From: Paenarthrobacter histidinolovorans
Lineage (GTDB): Bacteria > Actinomycetota > Actinomycetes > Actinomycetales > Micrococcaceae
NCBI RefSeq assembly: GCF_014647595.1
Contig: NZ_BMPM01000001.1
Span: 930,001 to 994,000 of the forward strand
Direction: 5' to 3'
DNA: 64,000 nucleotides
Part shown: piece by piece, positions 24,490 through 31,975 of the stretch
Numbering within the stretch: the first letter of the stretch is position 1
Layout of the letters: each line of letters starts with the position of its first letter
The notes under the pieces: generated by a model
The model's database searches: none
Seen by the model: only the letters and a program-made list of their open reading frames with translations
What the model was told of the DNA's origin: nothing
Translations under genes and position numbers: made by a program

Positions 24490-26832
24490 GTGGCTGCACC
24501 GAATTCGCTGATCTCCTTGCTGGGCCGGACCTCCGACCCTGAGCAGCTTCGCCATGTCCACACGATTCCCGCACGGAAGGCCGTCAACGAGCCTTGGCCG
24601 GGCTGGGTGCATCCGGATGTTGTGGCCGCCTACGGAACCTTGGGAATCCAGGAGCCGTACCGGCACCAGATCCAGGCCGCCGACATCGCCCATGGCGGCC
24701 AGCACGTGGTCATCGCCACGGGAACCGCTTCCGGTAAGTCGCTGGCGTATCAGCTGCCGGCTTTGGATGCCATACACCGTTCCGAATTGCAGGTTCTGGC
24801 CGATCCCGGAAAGATCCACGAGGACGGGGCCGTCACGCTCTACCTCTCCCCCACCAAGGCGCTGGCCGCTGACCAGCTCGCCGCGATCCGCGCGTTGAAG
24901 TTGCCCACCGTCCGGGCCGAAACATACGACGGCGACACTGACGTCTCGTCCCGTCGATGGATCAGGGACCACGCCAACTTCATCCTGGCCAACCCCGACA
25001 TGCTGCACTTCGGGATCCTGCCCAACCACACGTGGTGGGCAAGGTTTTTCCGAAGGCTGCGCTACGTGATCGTGGACGAAGCACACAGCTACCGTGGAGT
25101 CTTTGGCTCGCATGTCGCGAATCTCATGAGGCGTCTTCGCCGGATCTGCGCCTACTACGGCGCAGGGACCTCCTTCCCCGAACCCGTGTTCATCGCGGCC
25201 TCGGCCACCGCGTCGGATCCCGCCGTCTCCTTTGGAAGGCTTATTGGCGCTCCTGTGCGGGAAGTGTCCGAGGATTGCTCCCCGCACGGATCCACCACGG
25301 TGGCGTTCTGGGAACCTGCGCTGACCGATGTCAAAGGTGAGAACGGGGCCAAACAGCGGCGGACGGCAGTCGCAGAAACGGCCGACATCCTGGCGAACCT
25401 GGTTTCGTCCCGGGTCCGCACCATCGCGTTCATCAAGTCCCGGCGTGGAGCAGAGTCCATAGCGTCCATCACGAAGAGGCTTCTGGACGAGGTGGATCCC
25501 AGCCTCCCGGGGCGGGTGGCGGCGTACAGATCCGGCTACCTGCCCGAAGAACGACGGGCCCTGGAGCAGGCGCTGAGGTCCGGTCAGCTGCTGGGGGTCT
25601 CCAGCACGTCTGCGCTCGAACTCGGCATCGATATCTCGGGACTGGACGCGGTGCTGGTTGCGGGGTGGCCTGGTACCCGCGCCTCCCTCTTCCAACAAAT
25701 CGGCCGGGCGGGGCGGGCAGGGCAGGACGCGATCGCTGCTTTTGTGGCCAGCGACGACCCCCTGGACACCTACTTGGTGAATCACCCCGAGGCCATCTTT
25801 GACGTCTCGGTGGAGGCAACGGTCTTCGATCCTGGCAACCCCTATGTCCTGGGCCCGCACCTTTGCGCGGCTGCTGCCGAGTTGCCCATCGGCCCGGCTG
25901 AACTCGATCTTTTTGGCCCCACAGCAGAGGGTCTCCTCAATCGCTTGGTGGCCCAAGGGTATCTGCGCAAGAGGCCGGCGGGATGGTTCTGGACGCATCC
26001 CGAAAGCGCAGCCGGGATGGTGAACCTGCGGGCCGACGGCGGTGGGCCTGTGAGCATCGTGGATGCCGAGACCGGATCCCTGCTGGGAACCATGGACTCG
26101 CCGCAAACCCACTACCAGGCCCACACGGGGGCCATCTACGTCCATCAGGGCGACAGTTATCTGGTGGAGGATCTCAATGAGACCGACCACTGCGTCATGG
26201 TGCGCCGCGTGAATCCCGATTTCTACACGACGGCGCGGGATGTGACGCAGATCGAGGTTCTGGAAACCACACGAACCGTTCAATGGGGAGACGTCACAGT
26301 GCACTTCGGCGACGTCAAAGTAACCACCCAAGTGGTCTCCTTCCAACGCAAGGCTTTGATTTCAAATGAGATCCTCGGCGAGGAACCACTGGACCTCGGA
26401 GCCCGGGATCTCTTTACCAAGGCCGTCTGGTTCGTGGTGGACAATCGTTCGCTGCATGGCGCCGGGCTGGTGGAATCGGAGTTCCCCGGTGCGCTCCATG
26501 CCGCAGAGCACGCAGCCATCGGTCTTCTGCCCTTGGTTGCATCAAGCGACCGCTGGGACATCGGCGGCGTTTCCACTGCCCTGCACGCCGATACCGGGGT
26601 GCCTACGATTTTTGTCTACGACGGGCATCCCGGAGGCGCCGGATTCGCGGAGCGGGGGTTCGAAAAAGCCAAGACCTGGTTGACCGCCACGCGCGACGCC
26701 ATTAAGGCCTGTGAATGTGAGGCCGGCTGCCCGTCCTGCGTCCAGTCCCCAAAATGCGGCAACAAGAACAATCCCCTGGACAAGGCAGCCGCCATCACGC
26801 TCCTCGGCGTCTTGTTGAAGGACGCCGCCTAA
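24490..26832 (+). CDS. DEAH-box helicase of the helicase/secretion neighbourhood, MrfA-like
   Basis: A 780-residue superfamily 2 helicase. The Q-motif-like YRHQIQA precedes Walker A ATGTASGKS (about 76-84); then come DEAH in IVDEAHSYRG (about 195), SAT (AASATAS) and motif VI QIGRAGRAGQ. A C-terminal DUF1998-type domain ends with four cysteines (CECEAGCPSCVQSPKCG, near 740-758) that probably bind zinc. Bacillus MrfA (YprA), with the same layout, takes part in mitomycin-C repair. In actinobacteria this gene is regularly convergent with a Tad-type operon, as here (7-bp gap). The start is GTG 24490. Confidence 0.87.
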   Translation: MAAPNSLISLLGRTSDPEQLRHVHTIPARKAVNEPWPGWVHPDVVAAYGTLGIQEPYRHQIQAADIAHGGQHVVIATGTASGKSLAYQLPALDAIHRSELQVLADPGKIHEDGAVTLYLSPTKALAADQLAAIRALKLPTVRAETYDGDTDVSSRRWIRDHANFILANPDMLHFGILPNHTWWARFFRRLRYVIVDEAHSYRGVFGSHVANLMRRLRRICAYYGAGTSFPEPVFIAASATASDPAVSFGRLIGAPVREVSEDCSPHGSTTVAFWEPALTDVKGENGAKQRRTAVAETADILANLVSSRVRTIAFIKSRRGAESIASITKRLLDEVDPSLPGRVAAYRSGYLPEERRALEQALRSGQLLGVSSTSALELGIDISGLDAVLVAGWPGTRASLFQQIGRAGRAGQDAIAAFVASDDPLDTYLVNHPEAIFDVSVEATVFDPGNPYVLGPHLCAAAAELPIGPAELDLFGPTAEGLLNRLVAQGYLRKRPAGWFWTHPESAAGMVNLRADGGGPVSIVDAETGSLLGTMDSPQTHYQAHTGAIYVHQGDSYLVEDLNETDHCVMVRRVNPDFYTTARDVTQIEVLETTRTVQWGDVTVHFGDVKVTTQVVSFQRKALISNEILGEEPLDLGARDLFTKAVWFVVDNRSLHGAGLVESEFPGALHAAEHAAIGLLPLVASSDRWDIGGVSTALHADTGVPTIFVYDGHPGGAGFAERGFEKAKTWLTATRDAIKACECEAGCPSCVQSPKCGNKNNPLDKAAAITLLGVLLKDAA

Positions 26833-26839
26833 GCAGCCG

Positions 26840-27202
26840 CTATGGAGGTGGCCCCGCTCTCGCATGGCCCGTGGCGACTCCCACGTTGAATGGATAGGGC
26901 AATTCCGTAACCACCTCCACTATTTCTCCGCCCGTTACCACGCAGGATGTCAGGGTTGCGTTGTGCTGTCCCACGACGCTCGCAGCCACTTCACATGGCT
27001 CTCCCGATGTCAGGCCGCGGGCGGCATCGGCTCCCGCGAGGGCCGCAAGGTCGGCAGCAGAGGCCGCGCGGGACGCCAAGACCCCCGCCTGCGCCAAAAG
27101 GAGCAGACCGAGCAGGAGGGCCATCACCACAGCACCCAAGGCAAGCGCAAGCATCGTCCCCGATCCACGCTCGGAACCGACACTGATGGCTCGGGTCCTC
27201 AC
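26840..27202 (-). CDS. TadE/TadG-like minor pilin of the helicase/secretion neighbourhood
   Basis: A 120-residue protein. A short basic, Gly/Ser-rich start (SERGSGTM) leads into a transmembrane helix (LALALGAVVMALLLGLLLL) and an exported domain with two cysteines (EPCEVAASV, TSCVV). The GTG start at 27202 overlaps the stop of the TadE gene (GTGA). The size and position match the TadE-like proteins named for this neighbourhood in actinobacteria. It is the last gene of the pilus operon and ends 7 bp from the end of the helicase gene. Confidence 0.78.
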   Translation of the reverse strand: MRTRAISVGSERGSGTMLALALGAVVMALLLGLLLLAQAGVLASRAASAADLAALAGADAARGLTSGEPCEVAASVVGQHNATLTSCVVTGGEIVEVVTELPYPFNVGVATGHARAGPPP

Positions 27203-27585
27203 GGAGTTGCCGTCTCTGCGCGAGCGGCCGCAGAAGCTGTCAGACGCCATGGGATCAATGAACCCAAGGCGCCCCCTACCGGTGAGGAAGCAGTGACCGT
27301 CAGCCACCCGCCGTCCTCTGTCACCGACGACGTGACGCCTTCTCCCGCAAGCCGCCTGACAGCACCTTCCACCGAGCCAATGGACTCGTCCCGCGCCGCA
27401 GCCCGGGCCCCGGCCCTCACTGCCTCCTCCAGCCGCAATTGCGTCAGGCCGGCAGCGCCGCCTGCCAACAGGAAAGCCAGCAGCAGCACCACGGCCGGCA
27501 AGGCAACAGCGAACTCGGCAGTGACCGCGCCGTGCTCCCGCACTGCTGCGACCACTGTCCTGCGGGCAGGCAGCACCTCCGTCAT
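27199..27585 (-). CDS. TadE-family pseudopilin
   Basis: A 128-residue protein with the prepilin-like motif EHGAVTAEFAV (Gly before the hydrophobic helix, Glu at +5), a transmembrane helix (ALPAVVLLLAFLLAGGAAG) and an exported C-terminal part. TadE proteins are minor pseudopilins that help assemble Flp pili. The ATG overlaps the stop of the Flp-like pilin gene (ATGA). Confidence 0.82.
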   Translation of the reverse strand: MTEVLPARRTVVAAVREHGAVTAEFAVALPAVVLLLAFLLAGGAAGLTQLRLEEAVRAGARAAARDESIGSVEGAVRRLAGEGVTSSVTEDGGWLTVTASSPVGGALGSLIPWRLTASAAARAETATP

Positions 27586-27932
27586 GGCAAGGACAAAGCC
27601 GTGCGGATAACGTTGAGCAGGAAGCCCCGTACTTCCTCGCTGCGGAGGATGACCACGAGCAATCCGGCCAAACCAACCGCGGCCAAGGTGGTGATCGCGT
27701 ATTCGGCAGTAGCCATGCCCGTTTCCGAGCCCATGCGCCGTTTGCCGGGACCTGTCCGTGGCCGGTTGTTGGACCGGCGACCTTGCCCGGTTCGCAACGG
27801 AACGGACTGCACCCCAGGTTCGGGGTCCCGGAGCGCCAGAACCGCGTGGCTTGGTTCTTCCGTACGGGCGGACAGGGACGGGGCAACCGGGCCGATGAGC
27901 GCGGCGACGGGCGGACTGACAGTTGTTTTCAC
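27582..27932 (-). CDS. Flp-type pilin (DUF4244)
   Basis: A 116-residue protein. The last 50 residues are the pilin core: G-MATAEYAITTLAAVGLAG fits a class III prepilin site (Gly at -1, Glu at +5, Tyr at +6), followed by one hydrophobic helix. The 70-residue leader before the cleavage site is unusually long, since Flp leaders are usually 10-25 residues. The GTG start at 27932 has AAAGGAAC upstream; GTG or ATG codons closer to the core (for example the Met in RRMGSETGM) are alternatives. Confidence 0.78.
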   Translation of the reverse strand: MKTTVSPPVAALIGPVAPSLSARTEEPSHAVLALRDPEPGVQSVPLRTGQGRRSNNRPRTGPGKRRMGSETGMATAEYAITTLAAVGLAGLLVVILRSEEVRGFLLNVIRTALSLP

Positions 27933-28103
27933 GGTGTGTTCCTTTCAAGGGACGCCAGCATCCACTGGCTGCTTCGACTCTTCCGCAGGCCCGTTGGGCG
28001 CCGGAAGAATGGGATTCCTGCAAGTGGAAAACCCGTCCGGATCGACTGACTGTGGAGGAACAGTGCTGGTCGGAGCGCGGCTGACGGACGGTGAAACATT
28101 CGG

Positions 28104-28727
28104 TCACGCCGCGGGAAGCATGGCGATCAGTACGGGCACGATGCCCAGGCAGATAAAGGCCGGAAGCGAGCAAAGCCCCAAGGGCACCACGAGTTTCACG
28201 CCCAAGGCCGCAGCCCGTTTTTCTGCAGCCCGAAAGCGCCCGCGCCGTTCCCTGGCAGCCTGCGCGTAGAGGATCGACGCTGACGGAGCCCCGGTAAGAG
28301 CGGCGAAGGTCAGCGCATCCCTGAGGCGCAGAACTTCGGGGGCGTGCCCTGCCGGCGTTTGCCAGGCAGTGTCCCAATCCGCGCCAATGGCCAGCGCTGC
28401 AACGACTGGTCGCAAGGACTGACCAATGGGAGGCGATGCCGCTCTGGCGAGGAGTTCCAAGGCCCTCCCTATCCCGGACCCGGCGTCCAGCATGGAAGCC
28501 ATGAGCTCAAGCATCATGGCGGTATCGCGAAGGCCGTCCTTTCCGGAGCCAATATTGCCCGGAGCCTCGCCGGCCTTCAATGCGCCGGAGACAGTCGATG
28601 CGCCGGACTTAGTCGATGGGCCGGTCCCGTCCGCAAGCAGCCAGCGGGGGCTGTGAGGGGGCGGAAATGAAACGAATGCTGCGAGTGCCAGTACACCCAT
28701 CATCAAGAGGACCCAGGCTTCGGGCAT
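28104..28727 (-). CDS. tadC: TadC-like type II secretion F-domain protein
   Basis: A 207-residue membrane protein. An N-terminal transmembrane helix (WVLLMMGVLALAAFVSF) is followed by a T2SSF domain (MMLELMASMLDAGSGIGRALELLA...) and a C-terminal pair of hydrophobic helices. It forms the inner-membrane platform with TadB. The ATG at 28727 overlaps the TadB stop (TGATG). About 170 bp separate it from the pilin gene, the only real gap in the operon, which may allow separate pilin expression. Confidence 0.82.
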   Translation of the reverse strand: MPEAWVLLMMGVLALAAFVSFPPPHSPRWLLADGTGPSTKSGASTVSGALKAGEAPGNIGSGKDGLRDTAMMLELMASMLDAGSGIGRALELLARAASPPIGQSLRPVVAALAIGADWDTAWQTPAGHAPEVLRLRDALTFAALTGAPSASILYAQAARERRGRFRAAEKRAAALGVKLVVPLGLCSLPAFICLGIVPVLIAMLPAA

Positions 28728-29518
28728 CAGCTTCCTCCCGCTGCGGCTGCGACCAATTTCGAAGACCACATGCGTCCGGCTGCTGTGAGCACGAGTCCGG
28801 CCACGAAGGTGGCCACGCCCCAGGGGTTGCCCAGCAGGATACCGAGCGGGTCCACGCCCAGGGCCATGCCGAGCCCCAGTCCCAGCAACGGGAGCCACGA
28901 CAGGAGCCGGACGGTGGCCTTGGGCCCTGCGAGTGCTGTTTGGCGTGCCGCCTCGGCATCTTCCTCGGCTTCCAGTTGCGCCGCGAAGCGGGCCAGGAGG
29001 TCCGCCAAGGGGCATCCGCTGCTTTCGGCAACATCCAGGCACGCGGCCAGTTCCATCCACACCCTGCGCTCGGAGCTTCGGCGAGGTGGGTAGATGTGTG
29101 CTGCAGTTCCACGGATCGCTGCAGCAGGAGAATTTCCGACGCTGGAGGCGGCCCGGGCCGCTGCCAGGACTTTCAGCGACGCACTGGAAAGCGAGGCCTT
29201 GCCGTCTCCGGCGCCAGTGGCTGAGGCGGGTTTCCCTGGTGATCCGGCGGCATGGACAAGCCACAGTTCTTCCCACAGCCGCGACGTTCCGCGGCCACCC
29301 CGCAGCAATGCTGCCAACTGCTGGACCAGGACGACCAAGGACAGGGGTTCGGGAGTTCTATGGCGCCGTAATCGCAGGGCCGGAAACTGCTGTGGAGACC
29401 CGGCGCCCGGCTGCTCTTGTCGGCCAAGGCTTCTCGCCAGGCGGCGACGATCAGCCTGGTTGCCCCGGAGCTGCAGCCACGCAACCGAGGCCAGGACCAG
29501 GATGAAGACGCTGCTCAT
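28727..29518 (-). CDS. tadB: TadB-like type II secretion F-domain protein
   Basis: A 263-residue membrane protein. An N-terminal helix (SSVFILVLASVAWLQL) leads to a T2SSF core (VLVQQLAALLRGGRGTSRLWEEL ... LDVAESSGCPLADLLARFA) and C-terminal transmembrane segments. The ATG at 29518 overlaps the TadA stop (ATGA). A longer frame exists to 29560 but runs into TadA coding sequence without a ribosome binding site. Confidence 0.82.
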   Translation of the reverse strand: MSSVFILVLASVAWLQLRGNQADRRRLARSLGRQEQPGAGSPQQFPALRLRRHRTPEPLSLVVLVQQLAALLRGGRGTSRLWEELWLVHAAGSPGKPASATGAGDGKASLSSASLKVLAAARAASSVGNSPAAAIRGTAAHIYPPRRSSERRVWMELAACLDVAESSGCPLADLLARFAAQLEAEEDAEAARQTALAGPKATVRLLSWLPLLGLGLGMALGVDPLGILLGNPWGVATFVAGLVLTAAGRMWSSKLVAAAAGGS

Positions 29519-30708
29519 GCTTGTTGTTTCAGGGCGAGGCGCCCCGAGAGCTCGGGCCACGCCGGTCCGTGCAATATTTCGTTTGGACCCAGGCTGAGTG
29601 CGGACACCACCTCCGGTCCTGTGGCTGTTTGGGTCATTATTCCAATGGAAGCAACCCTGCGTCCGGACTGGGTCCTGGCGACGTGAATGACGACGTCAAG
29701 TGCCGAGGCAACCTGCAACTGGACGGCTTCGGCGTTCAACCCCGCGAGCGCGCCGAGGGCAACAAGGCGCGCGGGCACCGCTTCGGCTGTGTTGGCGTGG
29801 ATCGTGCCACCTCCGCCGGTATGTCCAGTGTTCAGGGCCGTCAGCAGTTCACGGACCTCAGCGCCCCGGCATTCACCGACGATCAACCGGTCAGGCCGCA
29901 TGCGGAGCGCCTGGCGGACCAGTTCGCCCAGGTCCAAAGAGCCTCCACCCTCAAGGTTTCCGTGGCGTGATTCAAGGCTGACAACGTGGGGGTGGACCGG
30001 GTTGAGCTCGGCGGCGTCCTCAATCAGAACCAAACGTTCGCCCGGGTCGCTGAGGCCCAGCATGGTGGACAGGAGGGTGGTCTTCCCTGATCCCGTGGCG
30101 CCGCTGATGAGGAAGCTCAGCCTCTGCTCGACGATGGCCCGGAGAACTGCCTCGACCATCTCGCAAAACATGCCGCCTGCCCGTAGCTCCGACAGTGTGA
30201 AGACTTCTTCGCGACGAATCCGAATGGACAGGAGGGTTCCGGAGGTGGAGATCGGAGACAGCACTGCGTGTACCCGGTAGCCGCCCTTGAGCCGCACGTC
30301 CACGCACGGGGAGCCATCATCCAGGCGGCGTCCGCCAGCGGCAACCAGCCGGGAGGCGAGCGATCTGACCTGGTGCTCGGCGTCAAAGCGGAGTGAACTG
30401 CGTTCCAGGCCCCGACCACGGTCGAACCAGACCGAATCCGGTGCATTGACGAAGATATCCGTGACAGCCGGATTCTGGGCGAGCTGCTGCAAAGGTCCGA
30501 GCCCGTTCAGTTCGGCGTTGATCGAATACGCGGCTTCCAAAGCGCCCGCAGTACCCAACAACCTGCCGCTCGCCTGCACGGCTGCTGCCACCGATGACGG
30601 GGTGACTGGTCCGTTGTTGGCAAGTACCGACTCGCGAACCGTTTCAAGCAGACCAGAGTCCAGTTTCGGGTTCTGCCGGCGGCGTGGTCCGTCGGCGAAA
30701 CGGTTCAT
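29515..30708 (-). CDS. tadA: TadA/CpaF-family secretion ATPase
   Basis: A 397-residue ATPase. Walker A GATGSGKT is at 203-210, the Asp box is near 229-235, Walker B LIVGECRG is at 275-282 and the His box TGHTGGGGTIHAN is at 294-306. It powers Flp pilus assembly or retraction from the cytoplasmic face. The ATG overlaps the stop of the Ssd/CpaE-like gene (ATGA). Confidence 0.9.
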   Translation of the reverse strand: MNRFADGPRRRQNPKLDSGLLETVRESVLANNGPVTPSSVAAAVQASGRLLGTAGALEAAYSINAELNGLGPLQQLAQNPAVTDIFVNAPDSVWFDRGRGLERSSLRFDAEHQVRSLASRLVAAGGRRLDDGSPCVDVRLKGGYRVHAVLSPISTSGTLLSIRIRREEVFTLSELRAGGMFCEMVEAVLRAIVEQRLSFLISGATGSGKTTLLSTMLGLSDPGERLVLIEDAAELNPVHPHVVSLESRHGNLEGGGSLDLGELVRQALRMRPDRLIVGECRGAEVRELLTALNTGHTGGGGTIHANTAEAVPARLVALGALAGLNAEAVQLQVASALDVVIHVARTQSGRRVASIGIMTQTATGPEVVSALSLGPNEILHGPAWPELSGRLALKQQA

Positions 30709-31823
30709 TTGAGGGCTCCCTTCAGTTCCAGCACCTCGTCTGTGAAGCGACTGATGCTCTTGCGCCTGCCCATTTCAAGCAAGCGGCCCATTTCCGTGCC
30801 TGCGGCGACTCCCCGTATTTCGGGAACGACGCCGAGCAGCGGGAGCCCGAGCGATTCGGCGATGAATGAGGGGTCCACGGGCAATGCATTGTTCCCTCTC
30901 ACGATCAGTCCGGTCTCCACTGGGGGCAGTTCATTCAGGATCCGGGCAGATGCGACTGCTGATCTGAGGTGCGCGGTGGTCAGAAGCAATAGTTTGTCGC
31001 AGTCCCATGCGAGCCTCCCCACGCCCTCGCCACTGCGTCCCAGGTCAACGATGATGAGTTCGAAGCCCCGGCGCGCAGCATCCATGACGGCGGCAACGGC
31101 GCCGGCATCCGGGCTTTTTACCGCTTCCCGTGTACCGGGCCAGGACAAGTACGTGAATCCACCGGCAGCAGGCAAGGAATCCCGGAATTGGGCTGGATCA
31201 ATGCTTCCCCGGCTTTCCTGGAAGTCCGGCCAGCGAAGACCGGGGACTGACCCATCAGTGAGGGCAAGCTCCAGCCCACCTCCCCAGGGATCCCCGTCGA
31301 CAAGTAGGGTACTGACGCCTTCCGAAGCTGCGGCCTGGGCCAGCCAGACGGCTGTTGTTGACGCACCGGCGCCGCCACAACCACCGACGATCCCTGTCAC
31401 TGTGCCCCCGGGGTCGGGCGAGCCGGACATGCTCAGGTGCTCAGCCAGCCAGGCAGCGGCTTCCGGAAGAACTGCCACCCGCTCCGCCCCCAGCGCTGCA
31501 GCCAACCGCCAGAGCCCGTCCCCTTCACCGGCCCTGCCCAACAGTACTGAGGGCGCCCGCCGCCGTGGTGGCAGCTCACGGACATCACTGCCCACCAGGA
31601 CAACGTCCGCGCTGTCCCATCCGTGGACGGCTTCCGTTACGCTGGCGGCGGTTCGAAGCGTTCCACCCGCCGCGGCCACAACCCGTTTTGCTTCCTCCTG
31701 GAGGTACGGGTCCGCCGAAACGAGGAGTACCCCGGAGGCATCCCGGGGTAGCCAATGGCGGTCTGCATCCCCTTCGGGGGCTTGGCTGAAGGATTGCCGG
31801 TGCCGACGATTTCGTTTGCTCAT
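30705..31823 (-). CDS. Ssd/CpaE-like MinD-superfamily protein with altered P-loop
   Basis: A 372-residue protein. A receiver-like N-terminal domain (about 30-130) is followed by a MinD/ParA fold. The P-loop GGCGGAGAST (147-156) has Cys149 and Ala154 where KGGxGK(S/T) has lysines, so ordinary ATP hydrolysis is doubtful. The LLVDGDPWGGGLE and IIVDLGRSGEGV regions remain. Actinobacterial relatives are called septum-site-determining (Ssd, Rv3660c) or CpaE-like, and probably localise the pilus machinery. It is the first gene of the Tad operon. Confidence 0.82.
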   Translation of the reverse strand: MSKRNRRHRQSFSQAPEGDADRHWLPRDASGVLLVSADPYLQEEAKRVVAAAGGTLRTAASVTEAVHGWDSADVVLVGSDVRELPPRRRAPSVLLGRAGEGDGLWRLAAALGAERVAVLPEAAAWLAEHLSMSGSPDPGGTVTGIVGGCGGAGASTTAVWLAQAAASEGVSTLLVDGDPWGGGLELALTDGSVPGLRWPDFQESRGSIDPAQFRDSLPAAGGFTYLSWPGTREAVKSPDAGAVAAVMDAARRGFELIIVDLGRSGEGVGRLAWDCDKLLLLTTAHLRSAVASARILNELPPVETGLIVRGNNALPVDPSFIAESLGLPLLGVVPEIRGVAAGTEMGRLLEMGRRKSISRFTDEVLELKGALK

Positions 31824-31975
31824 GGAACCACAGTGGCCGTATCCCGGAATCCGGATAAGGAGCAGCTGCCCCTATGTGCAAAAGCCCGCTCCCGGGATGC
31901 GCCAACAAGGGATGTGGAGGACAAGTCACCTGCAACAAGGCGCTTGTACGCCGGGAGCACAAGCAACAAGGCAGA

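Noticed and set aside
24109..26346. 745-codon minus-strand open frame opposite the helicase
   Set aside because: It mirrors the helicase codons and has a His/Gly/Arg-rich composition without any domain; long antisense frames are expected at this GC content.
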